DNA from: an uncultured Lachnospiraceae bacterium
Lineage (GTDB): Bacteria > Bacillota > Clostridia > Lachnospirales > Lachnospiraceae
Direction of reading: 5' to 3'
Assembly (NCBI GenBank): GCA_902796045.1
Contig: CADBNQ010000176.1
Coordinates: 1-5,847, forward strand
DNA: 5,847 nt
The notes beneath the pieces were generated by a model, which was not told where the DNA came from, made no database searches, and saw only the letters and a list, made by a program, of their open reading frames with translations. Shown here piece after piece: positions 1-5,027 of the stretch. Position 1 is the first letter of the stretch. Every line of letters begins with the position of its first letter. The position numbers and the translations under genes are program-made.

Positions 1-875
1 GTAGCATGTATCCTTTCATGCATGATTTCATCCACAGACTGGTGGAGCATAAGTTCCAGAAAAGGACCGTTGCCCTCATCGAGAACGGCTCATGGGCTCC
101 CCAGGCAGGCAAGCTGATGAAGGAGATGCTCAGCGAGTGCAAGGGAATCGAGTTCACGAAGAACAATGTCCACATCAAGTCTGCGCTGAACGATAAGAAC
201 TACGAAGAGATGGAAAACATGGCCTATGAGCTGTGTCAGGAATACATTGAGCATGATGATGAACTGGCCAACAAGGAAAACATGAGCGCCCTCTTTAAGA
301 TTGGCTACGGCCTCTATGTCATCACCAGCAAGGACGGTGACAAGGATACAGGCTGCATCGCCAATTCTGTAACCCAGCTCACCAATTTCCCCAACCGCAT
401 CGCGGTGACACTGAACAAGGCCAACTACACACATGACGTGATCATGACCAGCAAAAAGCTGAATGTGAACTGTCTTTCTGTTGAAGCTCCCTTTAAGGCA
501 TTCCAGAACTTCGGCTTCCAGAGCGGTCGTGACGTGAACAAATTTGAGAACTGGCCTCTGCTGCGCGCCGATAACGGCATCGCCTATCTGCCGAAATTCA
601 TCAATGCATTCATGTCTCTTGATGTGGTGGCTATGGATGACCTCGGCACACACACCATGTTTATATGCAGTGTCTCCGAGGCCCGTGTCATCTCTGCCAA
701 AGAAACCATGACATATAACTACTACCAGGAGAATGTCAAGCCAAAACCGCAGCCTGCTAAAAAGAAAGGCTTCGTATGTCAAATCTGCGGATATATCTAT
801 GAAAGCGATGAACTGCCGGCAGATTTCACATGTCCGATCTGCAAGCACCCGGCATCTGATTTCAAGCCTTTATAG
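1..875 (+). CDS. Flavodiiron protein fused to flavin reductase-like and rubredoxin domains (5' end outside window)
   Basis: This is the C-terminal part of a multidomain flavodiiron protein, a soluble enzyme family that reduces O2 to water or NO to N2O in anaerobes. The frame is open to the left edge, and the first ATG (position 6) lies inside the flavodoxin domain, so the diiron domain and true start are outside. Counting from that ATG, residues 1-85 are the end of the FMN-binding flavodoxin domain, with the family-typical ENGSWAP at 26-32. Residues about 92-245 resemble a flavin reductase (FMN-binding split barrel), with TGCIANSVTQLTNFP at 115-129. Residues 255-289 form a short rubredoxin with CxxC pairs at 258/261 and 276/279. 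The 14-residue spacing between pairs is the compact rubrerythrin-type form. The appended domains would deliver electrons to the diiron centre within one chain. The FTR-like gene follows 24 bp downstream. The domain call is secure; whether O2 or NO is the substrate cannot be read from this part. Confidence 0.92.
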   Translation, partial: SMYPFMHDFIHRLVEHKFQKRTVALIENGSWAPQAGKLMKEMLSECKGIEFTKNNVHIKSALNDKNYEEMENMAYELCQEYIEHDDELANKENMSALFKIGYGLYVITSKDGDKDTGCIANSVTQLTNFPNRIAVTLNKANYTHDVIMTSKKLNVNCLSVEAPFKAFQNFGFQSGRDVNKFENWPLLRADNGIAYLPKFINAFMSLDVVAMDDLGTHTMFICSVSEARVISAKETMTYNYYQENVKPKPQPAKKKGFVCQICGYIYESDELPADFTCPICKHPASDFKPL

Positions 876-882
876 TCTTTCT

Positions 883-890
883 AAAGGAGG
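883..890 (+). promoter_or_regulatory. Strong ribosome binding site for the FTR-like gene
   Basis: AAAGGAGG lies 9 bases before the ATG at 900, just past the stop codon of the flavodiiron gene. It fixes the start of the small downstream protein and supports translation from a shared transcript. Confidence 0.85.
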
Positions 891-899
891 AAGAGGATT

Positions 900-1100
900 A
901 TGAAGATTACGCTCAATGAGGATGAGCAGATCGTCAAGACCATCAAAGAGGGTCTGAAAAGAACAGGCGGCTACTGCCCCTGCAGACTGGAACGCATTCC
1001 TGAAAACAAATGTATGTGTGAGGAATTCAGAAACCAGATCAAAGATCCTTTCTTTGAGGGATATTGTCATTGCAGACTTTATTATAAGTCTTTAGATTAA
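900..1100 (+). CDS. Small ferredoxin:thioredoxin reductase catalytic-chain-like protein
   Basis: This 66-residue protein carries the full six-cysteine pattern of the ferredoxin:thioredoxin reductase catalytic chain: CPC at 26-28, CMC at 38-40 and CHC at 56-58. By analogy with the plant/cyanobacterial enzyme, C26, C38, C40 and C56 would bind the 4Fe-4S cluster, and C28 and C58 would form the active disulfide. The histidine next to the last pair (H57) is also kept. In the known enzyme the chain takes electrons from ferredoxin and reduces thioredoxin disulfides. This version is shorter than the plant type, missing most of the N-terminal region, and no variable-chain partner is visible nearby. 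It follows a rubredoxin-bearing flavodiiron gene, which suggests a joint role in oxidative or nitrosative stress; that link is inferred. Its actual electron donor and acceptor are unknown. Confidence 0.82.
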   Translation: MKITLNEDEQIVKTIKEGLKRTGGYCPCRLERIPENKCMCEEFRNQIKDPFFEGYCHCRLYYKSLD

Positions 1101-1159
1101 TTCATGAGACAATAAGATAAGGGATCGCCGCACTATAAAGGGGCTATCTCGATAAAGCA

Positions 1160-1268
1160 GGGCTGCCGGTGGATGCCTGAGGCTGACTTTGTACCGCATG
1201 AAAAAAAGGCTAAGTGATTAGCCTTTTTTTCGAGGAACAACGGAAGCCGAAGACATTCCCGGCAGCCC
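1160..1268 (+). repeat. Near-palindromic structured element, copy 1 (candidate 3'-UTR RNA)
   Basis: This is one of two near-identical elements (other copy 2722-2824). Arms 1160-1169 and 1259-1268 pair perfectly over 10 bp. After a bulged T at 1170, bases 1171-1175 pair with 1254-1258, including one G-T (G-U in RNA) pair. Inside, GGCT (1181-1184) pairs with AGCC (1245-1248). On both sides of this helix a 5'-GA-3' faces a 5'-GA-3' (1179-1180 with 1249-1250, 1185-1186 with 1243-1244), a pattern typical of sheared tandem G-A pairs in structured RNA. The tip is the A7/T7 hairpin listed separately. Because the G-A and G-U oppositions hold only for the + strand transcript, I assign it to that strand, as 3' UTR of the FTR-like gene. 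I cannot match it to a named RNA family. Confidence 0.75.
1201..1230. terminator. Bidirectional intrinsic terminator hairpin at the tip of element copy 1
   Basis: Thirteen bases (1201-1213, seven A then GGCTAA) pair perfectly with 1218-1230 (TTAGCC then seven T) around a GTGA loop. The T-tract on one strand and the A-tract on the other let it act in both directions. It would serve the + strand flavodiiron/FTR transcript and the - strand resolvase-like transcript, which converge here. The loop and upper stem differ from copy 2, but pairing is kept. Confidence 0.75.
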
Positions 1269-1285
1269 CTGTTTAATGGTGAAAA

Positions 1286-1711
1286 CTACTTCATATTCTT
1301 ATTATACTCTTCCAGGGCCGCCTCCATCATCTCATTGATGGCTTCTCCCTCCCGAACAGTGACCAGCTTCACATTATTCTGGCACAGGTAGATATAGAAA
1401 GCAATGATAAACAGGTACTCTGAGGCGATCGCACCCATATAGGTGACAACAACCATGTCGATCAGTCCGTTTTTGATGTCCAGAAGCATTCTCTCCAGCT
1501 CAGGGCGGACATAGGCTCCTTTCATACACTTACTCTCGATCATTGTGAGCTCTGTGTCCACATAGCTGATAAAGGTGTGTCCCTCTCCATACAGTTCAAT
1601 CGCCTTATCCTTACACATTGTCACAGCCGAGAGAATCAGGTGCTCTGAAGACTGGTTGACATCCAGGCTGCGTGAATCAGATCTGTGGTACTGGTAAATA
1701 GCAATATTCAT
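1286..1711 (-). CDS. Resolvase-fold (serine recombinase-like) protein without catalytic residues, paralogue 1
   Basis: This 141-residue protein resembles the N-terminal catalytic domain of serine recombinases in outline: an opening strand (MNIAIYQY), an RP motif at 69-70, a strand ending in VVVTYMG (87-93), and NNVKLVTVREG (112-122) matching the family's late strand. It lacks the usual YxRxS opening and the LDRLGR-type arginines, where TYMGAIAS stands instead, so strand cleavage is unlikely. There is no DNA-binding C-terminal domain. It aligns without gaps to the protein at 2851-3261, with about 35% identity by hand count. A longer reading from 1750 would use TTG without a good ribosome site; the ATG at 1711 has AAGGAG 7 bases upstream and matches the paralogue's start. 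Its stop codon lies 17 bp from element copy 1. Function is unknown; a regulatory or structural resolvase-fold role is a guess. Confidence 0.72.
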   Translation of the reverse strand: MNIAIYQYHRSDSRSLDVNQSSEHLILSAVTMCKDKAIELYGEGHTFISYVDTELTMIESKCMKGAYVRPELERMLLDIKNGLIDMVVVTYMGAIASEYLFIIAFYIYLCQNNVKLVTVREGEAINEMMEAALEEYNKNMK

Positions 1712-1718
1712 AATATCT

Positions 1719-1724
1719 CTCCTT
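1719..1724 (-). promoter_or_regulatory. Ribosome binding site fixing the start at 1711
   Basis: On the - strand AAGGAG lies 7 bases before the ATG at 1711. This decides against the longer reading that begins with TTG at 1750. Confidence 0.75.
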
Positions 1725-1750
1725 ATCTCCTCTTTCCTGCATGAATTCAA

Positions 1751-1777
1751 GTCCTGTATACTATTATAATACAGGAC
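1751..1777 (-). promoter_or_regulatory. Inverted repeat over a -10 box: likely operator/promoter of resolvase-like gene 1
   Basis: GTCCTGTAT (1751-1759) and ATACAGGAC (1769-1777) form a perfect 9-bp inverted repeat around a 9-base AT spacer. The spacer contains a perfect - strand TATAAT (1763-1768). No good -35 box is seen at the right distance, as expected of an activated or weak promoter. The symmetry fits a dimeric regulator bound across the -10 region; a small RNA hairpin is the alternative. Confidence 0.5.
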
Positions 1778-1860
1778 CAGATGCCTCTGCTGATAATAAT
1801 ATGCTTTGATATGAGGAAAAAAACGTCCGGGAAATATTTTACCATTTTCATCATTTTATT

Positions 1861-1892
1861 TTACAAGACAGGGGGCGTTCTGGTATTATAAT
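1861..1892 (+). promoter_or_regulatory. Probable promoter for the 98-residue protein / DUF3783 pair
   Basis: A TATAAT lies at 1887-1892, and a TGGTATTAT extended -10-like stretch overlaps it at 1881-1889. Upstream, TTACAA (1861-1866) and AAGACA (1865-1870) are weak -35 candidates, 16-20 bases away depending on the pairing. The site is about 50 bp before the start at 1945, in the gap between divergent genes. The -35 assignment is uncertain. The rest of the 1712-1944 gap is AT-rich with no other clear signal. Confidence 0.45.
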
Positions 1893-1944
1893 TTTCTAGA
1901 AGAAGGTCAGAGAATCAATCTACAAAAAGGAAGGTATCAGGAAT

Positions 1945-2241
1945 ATGATTACAATTGACGATATGACAACGTGGACAGCAGAGTATTTTGCAATGCCTGA
2001 GAATCAGAAAAAGGCCGAGAAGGCCTGTCAAAGATATGACCGGCTCATGGTGAAGAATATCCGGAAGATGATGGGAGATAACACGGAGCAGATCAACATC
2101 GCAGATGCCGCCACCCATGATCCCGGCAAAGTCCTTGAAAAGGCAAGATATGAGACGATCTCAGGTGCTGTTCTTGACGGGAAGAAGGGGAAGGTCAAAG
2201 TAGACCTCATCTACCAGAGCGCCGAGTTTATCCCGGAATAA
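1945..2241 (+). CDS. Hypothetical 98-residue soluble protein
   Basis: I do not recognise this family. The protein is 98 residues, charged and soluble-looking, with no signal peptide or membrane segment. It opens with MITIDDMTTWTAEYFAMPENQKKAEKAC, a probable helical region with many Lys/Glu, and ends in an alternating hydrophobic stretch (KVKVDLIYQSAEFIPE) that may form a strand. There is a single cysteine (C28). The start is supported by AAGGAAGG about 10 bases upstream and a promoter-like region before it. The DUF3783 gene starts 28 bp downstream, so the two are probably cotranscribed. Codon usage looks like the neighbouring genes, and no frame disruption is seen. Confidence 0.7.
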   Translation: MITIDDMTTWTAEYFAMPENQKKAEKACQRYDRLMVKNIRKMMGDNTEQINIADAATHDPGKVLEKARYETISGAVLDGKKGKVKVDLIYQSAEFIPE

Positions 2242-2269
2242 GCTGTCCTGATCTGTTACCGGAGGAAAC

Positions 2270-2686
2270 ATGAAAGAAGTCATCTTACTTTATAATATCC
2301 GGGATGAAAAGAGCCGGGGTTTTTTGAGTTCCATCTGTGACGCGCATCAGATAGAGCTTAAGCACGTTTCCCCGGAAGAATCCTCTGTCCCTCTTGGCTT
2401 CCTGGCTTACGGCACAGACGAACAGAAGGCTCCTTATATGGCAGACGATCGTTCCGGTCAGGATATCGATCATCCCGACCAGACTCAGAAGGAAAGATTT
2501 CCCGGGGAACCTATGATCATCTTTGCCGGATTTACGAATCCAAGACTAACGATGATGCTTGATCTCCTGAAGGTTAATAAGCTGGCATCCCCGTCCCTGA
2601 AGGCAGTACTGACAGAGTTTAATGCTGTCTGGGACTCCATGACTTTATATGAGCAGCTCGCAGAAGAGCGTGCCCGCTTTATTTAA
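2270..2686 (+). CDS. DUF3783 domain-containing protein
   Basis: This 138-residue protein has a C-terminal half matching my recollection of DUF3783, a small domain of unknown function common in clostridia: MIIFAGFTNPRLTMMLDLL at 82-100, then SLKAVLTEFNAVWDSMTLYEQLAEE at 109-133, with the typical KAVLT..N..W core. The N-terminal part begins with a strand (KEVILLYNI) followed by a helix. A polar, Asp/Gln/Lys-rich linker occupies about residues 50-80. No catalytic motif is evident. GGAGG 4 bases before the ATG supports the start. It follows the 98-residue gene by 28 bp and ends 35 bp before the second structured element, which probably forms its 3' UTR and terminator. The family assignment is by pattern memory, not by search. 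Confidence 0.75.
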   Translation: MKEVILLYNIRDEKSRGFLSSICDAHQIELKHVSPEESSVPLGFLAYGTDEQKAPYMADDRSGQDIDHPDQTQKERFPGEPMIIFAGFTNPRLTMMLDLLKVNKLASPSLKAVLTEFNAVWDSMTLYEQLAEERARFI

Positions 2687-2700
2687 ACAGATAAAAGCAA

Positions 2701-2736
2701 TGGGCTGCCAGGATAATGCTTGGGCTGCCGGGAATG
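2701..2736 (+). repeat. Imperfect tandem duplication of the element's left arm
   Basis: TGGGCTGCCAGGA (2701-2713) is repeated 20 bp later as TGGGCTGCCGGGA (2721-2733), the true left arm of element copy 2. The extra unit could pair, less perfectly, with the right arm (2813-2825) and so compete with the main stem. Copy 1 has no such extra unit. Confidence 0.6.
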
Positions 2737-2824
2737 CCTGAGGCTGACTTTGTACCGCAAGAAAAAAAGGCTAAAAGCCTTTTTTTCGAGGAACAACGGA
2801 AGCCAAAGACATTCCCGGCAGCCC
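2722..2824 (+). repeat. Near-palindromic structured element, copy 2 (candidate 3'-UTR RNA)
   Basis: This is the second copy of the element at 1160-1268, in the same orientation. The outer stem is perfect: 2722-2736 pairs with 2810-2824, extendable by a T-A pair (2721/2825) to 16 bp. The interior keeps GGCT (2742-2745) paired with AGCC (2801-2804), tandem GA opposite GA (2746-2747 with 2799-2800), and TTGT (2750-2753) paired with ACAA (2793-2796). Differences from copy 1 are few: stem changes that keep or improve pairing, one base before the A-tract, the loop, and one G-to-A that turns a G-A opposition into A-A. It lies between the convergent DUF3783 and second resolvase-like genes. Possible identities are a 3'-UTR RNA, a bidirectional terminator repeat, or a MITE-like mobile repeat. 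Confidence 0.77.
2762..2786. terminator. Bidirectional intrinsic terminator hairpin at the tip of element copy 2
   Basis: Eleven bases (seven A then GGCT, 2762-2772) pair perfectly with AGCC plus seven T (2776-2786) around an AAA loop. It should end the DUF3783 transcript on + and the five-gene cluster on -. It is two base pairs shorter than in copy 1. Confidence 0.75.
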
Positions 2825-2850
2825 AGAAATACTGCAACAGCCCCTTTTCT

Positions 2851-3261
2851 TTATCTGTACTGCAGTGCCTGTTCCATCAGATCAGTGATGCCAAGACCTT
2901 CCCGTACCGTGGCAAGCTTCACATTGTTTTCTTTTAGATAACAATAGAAATTGAGGAGGAACTCCATGTCTATGCTAAGGATCCCCATGTAGGTCATAAT
3001 GACTGCGTCAATCTTTTTCTCTTTCACATCATCAAGGAGCTTTAGGAACTGCGGTCTGTTCTTCACAGAATGAATGTCCGATCCGGTTAGTATGGACTCA
3101 CTCCGGTCAATATAATTAAAGCATTCGCAGTCCTCTCCGAAAAGTTCCTTTGCCTTTTCCTGGCAGGCCACCGCATTCATGGCAACAGTCTGGCAAGTCG
3201 CCTGGTTACAGCTCGGACAATCGCCCAGGGCATTCTGAAACTGATAAATCGCAACCCTCAT
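2851..3261 (-). CDS. Resolvase-fold (serine recombinase-like) protein without catalytic residues, paralogue 2
   Basis: This 136-residue protein is collinear with the one at 1286-1711: MRVAIYQF opening, RP at 69-70, IMTYMG at 88-93, and ENNVKLATVREG at 111-122. Like its paralogue it lacks the serine and arginine residues needed for recombination and has no C-terminal DNA-binding domain. It differs in having six cysteines in the first third (15, 18, 23, 33, 45, 47), including CPSC, which could bind metal. An ATG at 3270 exists, but the AGAGAGG ribosome site (3271-3277) abuts it directly. The ATG at 3261 has 9-base spacing and matches the paralogue's start, so I choose it. The gene is last in a - strand cluster, beginning about 20 bp after the metallopeptidase-like gene, and it ends 26 bp from element copy 2. 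Function is unknown. Confidence 0.72.
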   Translation of the reverse strand: MRVAIYQFQNALGDCPSCNQATCQTVAMNAVACQEKAKELFGEDCECFNYIDRSESILTGSDIHSVKNRPQFLKLLDDVKEKKIDAVIMTYMGILSIDMEFLLNFYCYLKENNVKLATVREGLGITDLMEQALQYR

Positions 3262-3270
3262 CTTTTTCAT

Positions 3271-3277
3271 CCTCTCT
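3271..3277 (-). promoter_or_regulatory. Ribosome binding site favouring the start at 3261 over 3270
   Basis: AGAGAGG on the - strand directly touches the ATG at 3270 but lies 9 bases before the ATG at 3261. Normal spacing favours the second ATG. Confidence 0.65.
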
Positions 3278-3282
3278 ACTAG

Positions 3283-4386
3283 TTAAAAGTCCGGTTTCAT
3301 CTGACCGCCCGGCAGCTTTCTGTTCTTTTCTATGATTTCTTTAATGGTTTCCGCATCCACAGGCCCATAAGCCTTACCCACATCGTGAACTCCATAGACA
3401 GGACTGACCCTTCCGCTCCAGAGACGTCCGCCTTTACGGTTGGCGATCATCTCCAGAAAATCGTGATAATTGTCGGGTGTCAGCTCAGCAAGCTCTTCTT
3501 CTGTGTACAGACCCGGATCATAGTGTTTACGGATATATTCACGGACAAACAGAAGATACGAATCCCTGTAAATCCGCTCTGAATATAAGAGGATATCGTC
3601 AATCCTCTTTTCCTTTAATGCCTGATACATGGCAAGATAGAGTTCTTCCTTATCGGCGATACCCAGTACTTCAAAGCTCTGTCTCAGTGCCTCAGTATCA
3701 TTGCCGAAAAAAGAGACATAACCGTACAGATACATGATCTGCCTGAAATAAACGACAAACACCTGGGGAACCATCATCATCTCAAACTTCTTATAGGCTA
3801 CATGGGCCCGTCTCAGGCAGTCGCCAAGCATCCTCTTAAGAGAAATCTCCCGGAAAGGAGCCGGAATCTGATTCTTATCTGCGTCGATCCCCCTTAGCGA
3901 ACCCGCATCATGAAAGATCATCCCCAGGGCTGTCCGGCAGGCATGAAACTCTGAGTAGGTATTCATATAATCAAAGAGCCGCTTGCCGGCGTCACTCTTC
4001 AGCAGATCCTCTGCCGACTGTTTGCGCGGAAGCCTGATCTCCCCGTAATTGCCGAATATCGCTCTGTCTGATGCCGTATTCACATTCTCTGTCATGCTGC
4101 CGCGGCTGGCAGCATCATCCGGATCAGGTTTTTCATAGGGATATGTGATGAAATCATACAGGTGTGTAAACTCATGCCATAGGAGAAACTGGACAAAGTC
4201 TCCCCGATACAGATGAAGCCTCTTTGTCACATGCAGGGTTGTCTGGCCCTTCAGAAGCTCAATCAGGTCAAAGGAAGCCTCTGTCCCCTCCGCCGCGTCA
4301 AAGCGCAGTTCGTCTATCACAATATCACTGCGCAGACCTTTTTTCTCTTTATAGCAGTTCCACATCCTGTTGATCATTGACAGCAT
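3283..4386 (-). CDS. Putative zinc metallopeptidase (HEFTH) of unrecognised family
   Basis: This 367-residue protein contains LLWHEFTHLYDF at about 68-79, an HExxH motif in which H71 and H75 would bind zinc and E72 would be the general base. A second conserved-looking stretch, TYSEFHACRTALG (143-155), offers E146 as the third ligand in the manner of gluzincin-type peptidases, about 70 residues on. There is no signal peptide or clear transmembrane segment, so it probably acts in the cytoplasm. The C-terminal ~200 residues are mostly helical in appearance, rich in Tyr, Leu and charged residues, with no domain I can name. The ATG at 4386 is supported by a GAGG 9 bases upstream. It lies 22 bp after the DJ-1/PfpI gene and just before the second resolvase-like gene, on the same strand. 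Peptidase activity is inferred from the motif; the substrate is unknown. Confidence 0.72.
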   Translation of the reverse strand: MLSMINRMWNCYKEKKGLRSDIVIDELRFDAAEGTEASFDLIELLKGQTTLHVTKRLHLYRGDFVQFLLWHEFTHLYDFITYPYEKPDPDDAASRGSMTENVNTASDRAIFGNYGEIRLPRKQSAEDLLKSDAGKRLFDYMNTYSEFHACRTALGMIFHDAGSLRGIDADKNQIPAPFREISLKRMLGDCLRRAHVAYKKFEMMMVPQVFVVYFRQIMYLYGYVSFFGNDTEALRQSFEVLGIADKEELYLAMYQALKEKRIDDILLYSERIYRDSYLLFVREYIRKHYDPGLYTEEELAELTPDNYHDFLEMIANRKGGRLWSGRVSPVYGVHDVGKAYGPVDAETIKEIIEKNRKLPGGQMKPDF

Positions 4387-4408
4387 GAACCATATCCTCT
4401 ATATCAAT

Positions 4409-4972
4409 CTATGACTCCAGTACCCTGATGAATTCTCTGAGAATAGCGGTATTTCCCGGCCATGCCGGTGCCGTGACCAGATTACCATCAACAACCGCCT
4501 GGTCAGGCGCGGCCTCGACAAAATTCCCTCCGGCTATCCTGACATCAGAAGCCAGCGCCGGGTAAGCGGTCAGCGTCCTGCCGCAAACTGTATCGGCGGC
4601 TGTCAGCACCTGGGCTCCGTGACAGATGGCTGCAACCGGCTTCCCTGCCCTCATGAAGCATTTAACCAGGGTGAGAACCTTGCCGTTCATACGGATATAT
4701 TCCGGAGCACGTCCCCCCGTAATGAACAGTCCGTCATAATCATCAAAACAAACCTGGTCAAAATCCTTATTCAGCTGGAAAAGATGACCGGGCTTCTCTG
4801 TGTAGGTCTGATCCCCTTCAAAATCATGGATGGCCGTTTTTACAAAATCTCCGGCCTTCTTATCCGGGCAGACAGCATCTACTTCATATCCCACAACAGC
4901 CAGTGTCTGGAATGGGACCATGGTTTCATAATCTTCTGTAAAATCCCCTGTAAGCAACAATATCCTTTTCAA
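4409..4972 (-). CDS. DJ-1/PfpI family protein (glutamine amidotransferase-like fold)
   Basis: This 187-residue protein is full length for the DJ-1/PfpI family. E13 in FTEDYE matches the family's active-site glutamate, and C117-H118 in AAICHGAQ is the nucleophile elbow. FITGGRAPEYIRMN (83-96), TAYPA and DGNLVTAPAWPG follow the pattern of DJ-1D-type and PfpI proteins. Members have been described as glyoxalase III/deglycase-like enzymes acting on methylglyoxal or its adducts, and as chaperones or peptidases, so the exact activity is open. It begins with TTG, supported by AAAGGAG 8 bases upstream; the first internal ATG is residue 18, too far into the fold. It is 55 bp from the DUF4125 gene and 22 bp from the metallopeptidase-like gene on the same strand. 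A cytoplasmic protein-repair or carbonyl-stress role is likely. Confidence 0.9.
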   Translation of the reverse strand: MKRILLLTGDFTEDYETMVPFQTLAVVGYEVDAVCPDKKAGDFVKTAIHDFEGDQTYTEKPGHLFQLNKDFDQVCFDDYDGLFITGGRAPEYIRMNGKVLTLVKCFMRAGKPVAAICHGAQVLTAADTVCGRTLTAYPALASDVRIAGGNFVEAAPDQAVVDGNLVTAPAWPGNTAILREFIRVLES

Positions 4973-4980
4973 TGATCCTG

Positions 4981-4987
4981 CTCCTTT
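4981..4987 (-). promoter_or_regulatory. Ribosome binding site supporting the TTG start of the DJ-1/PfpI gene
   Basis: AAAGGAG on the - strand lies 8 bases before TTG at 4972. It supports the non-ATG start that the protein family's N-terminal strand requires. Confidence 0.75.
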
Positions 4988-5027
4988 CTCTCCTGCCCGC
5001 AGTCCTGCTCTGCCTGAGATTCAGCGG

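Noticed and set aside
90..848. Long - strand open frame (252 codons) opposite the flavodiiron gene
   Set aside because: It is the antisense shadow of a clearly recognised coding sequence and shows no family pattern of its own.
1101..1159. Possible separate terminator right after the FTR-like gene
   Set aside because: No convincing stem followed by a T-tract is found in these bases; the hairpin in element copy 1 is the first credible terminator.
1712..1750. N-terminal extension of resolvase-like protein 1 starting at 1750
   Set aside because: It needs a TTG start with no good ribosome site, overlaps the likely promoter spacer, and is absent from the paralogue; the ATG at 1711 has AAGGAG at 7 bases.
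1160..2824. Integron attC sites flanking a gene cassette
   Set aside because: The elements are imperfect palindromes between genes, but the ends lack the RYYYAAC/GTTRRRY core sites, and the A7/T7 tip is that of a terminator.
1160..2824. CRISPR array or insertion sequence
   Set aside because: There are only two repeat copies 1.5 kb apart with genes between them, no spacers, no transposase and no target-site duplications that I can see.
2716..2937. Two overlapping + strand frames of 73 codons running through element copy 2
   Set aside because: They read through the conserved hairpin into the antisense of the second resolvase-like gene, lack ribosome sites and do not stay open in copy 1.
4619..4975. 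+ strand open frame of 118 codons across the DJ-1/PfpI gene
   Set aside because: It is an antisense shadow of a well-supported gene, without ribosome site or recognisable protein features.
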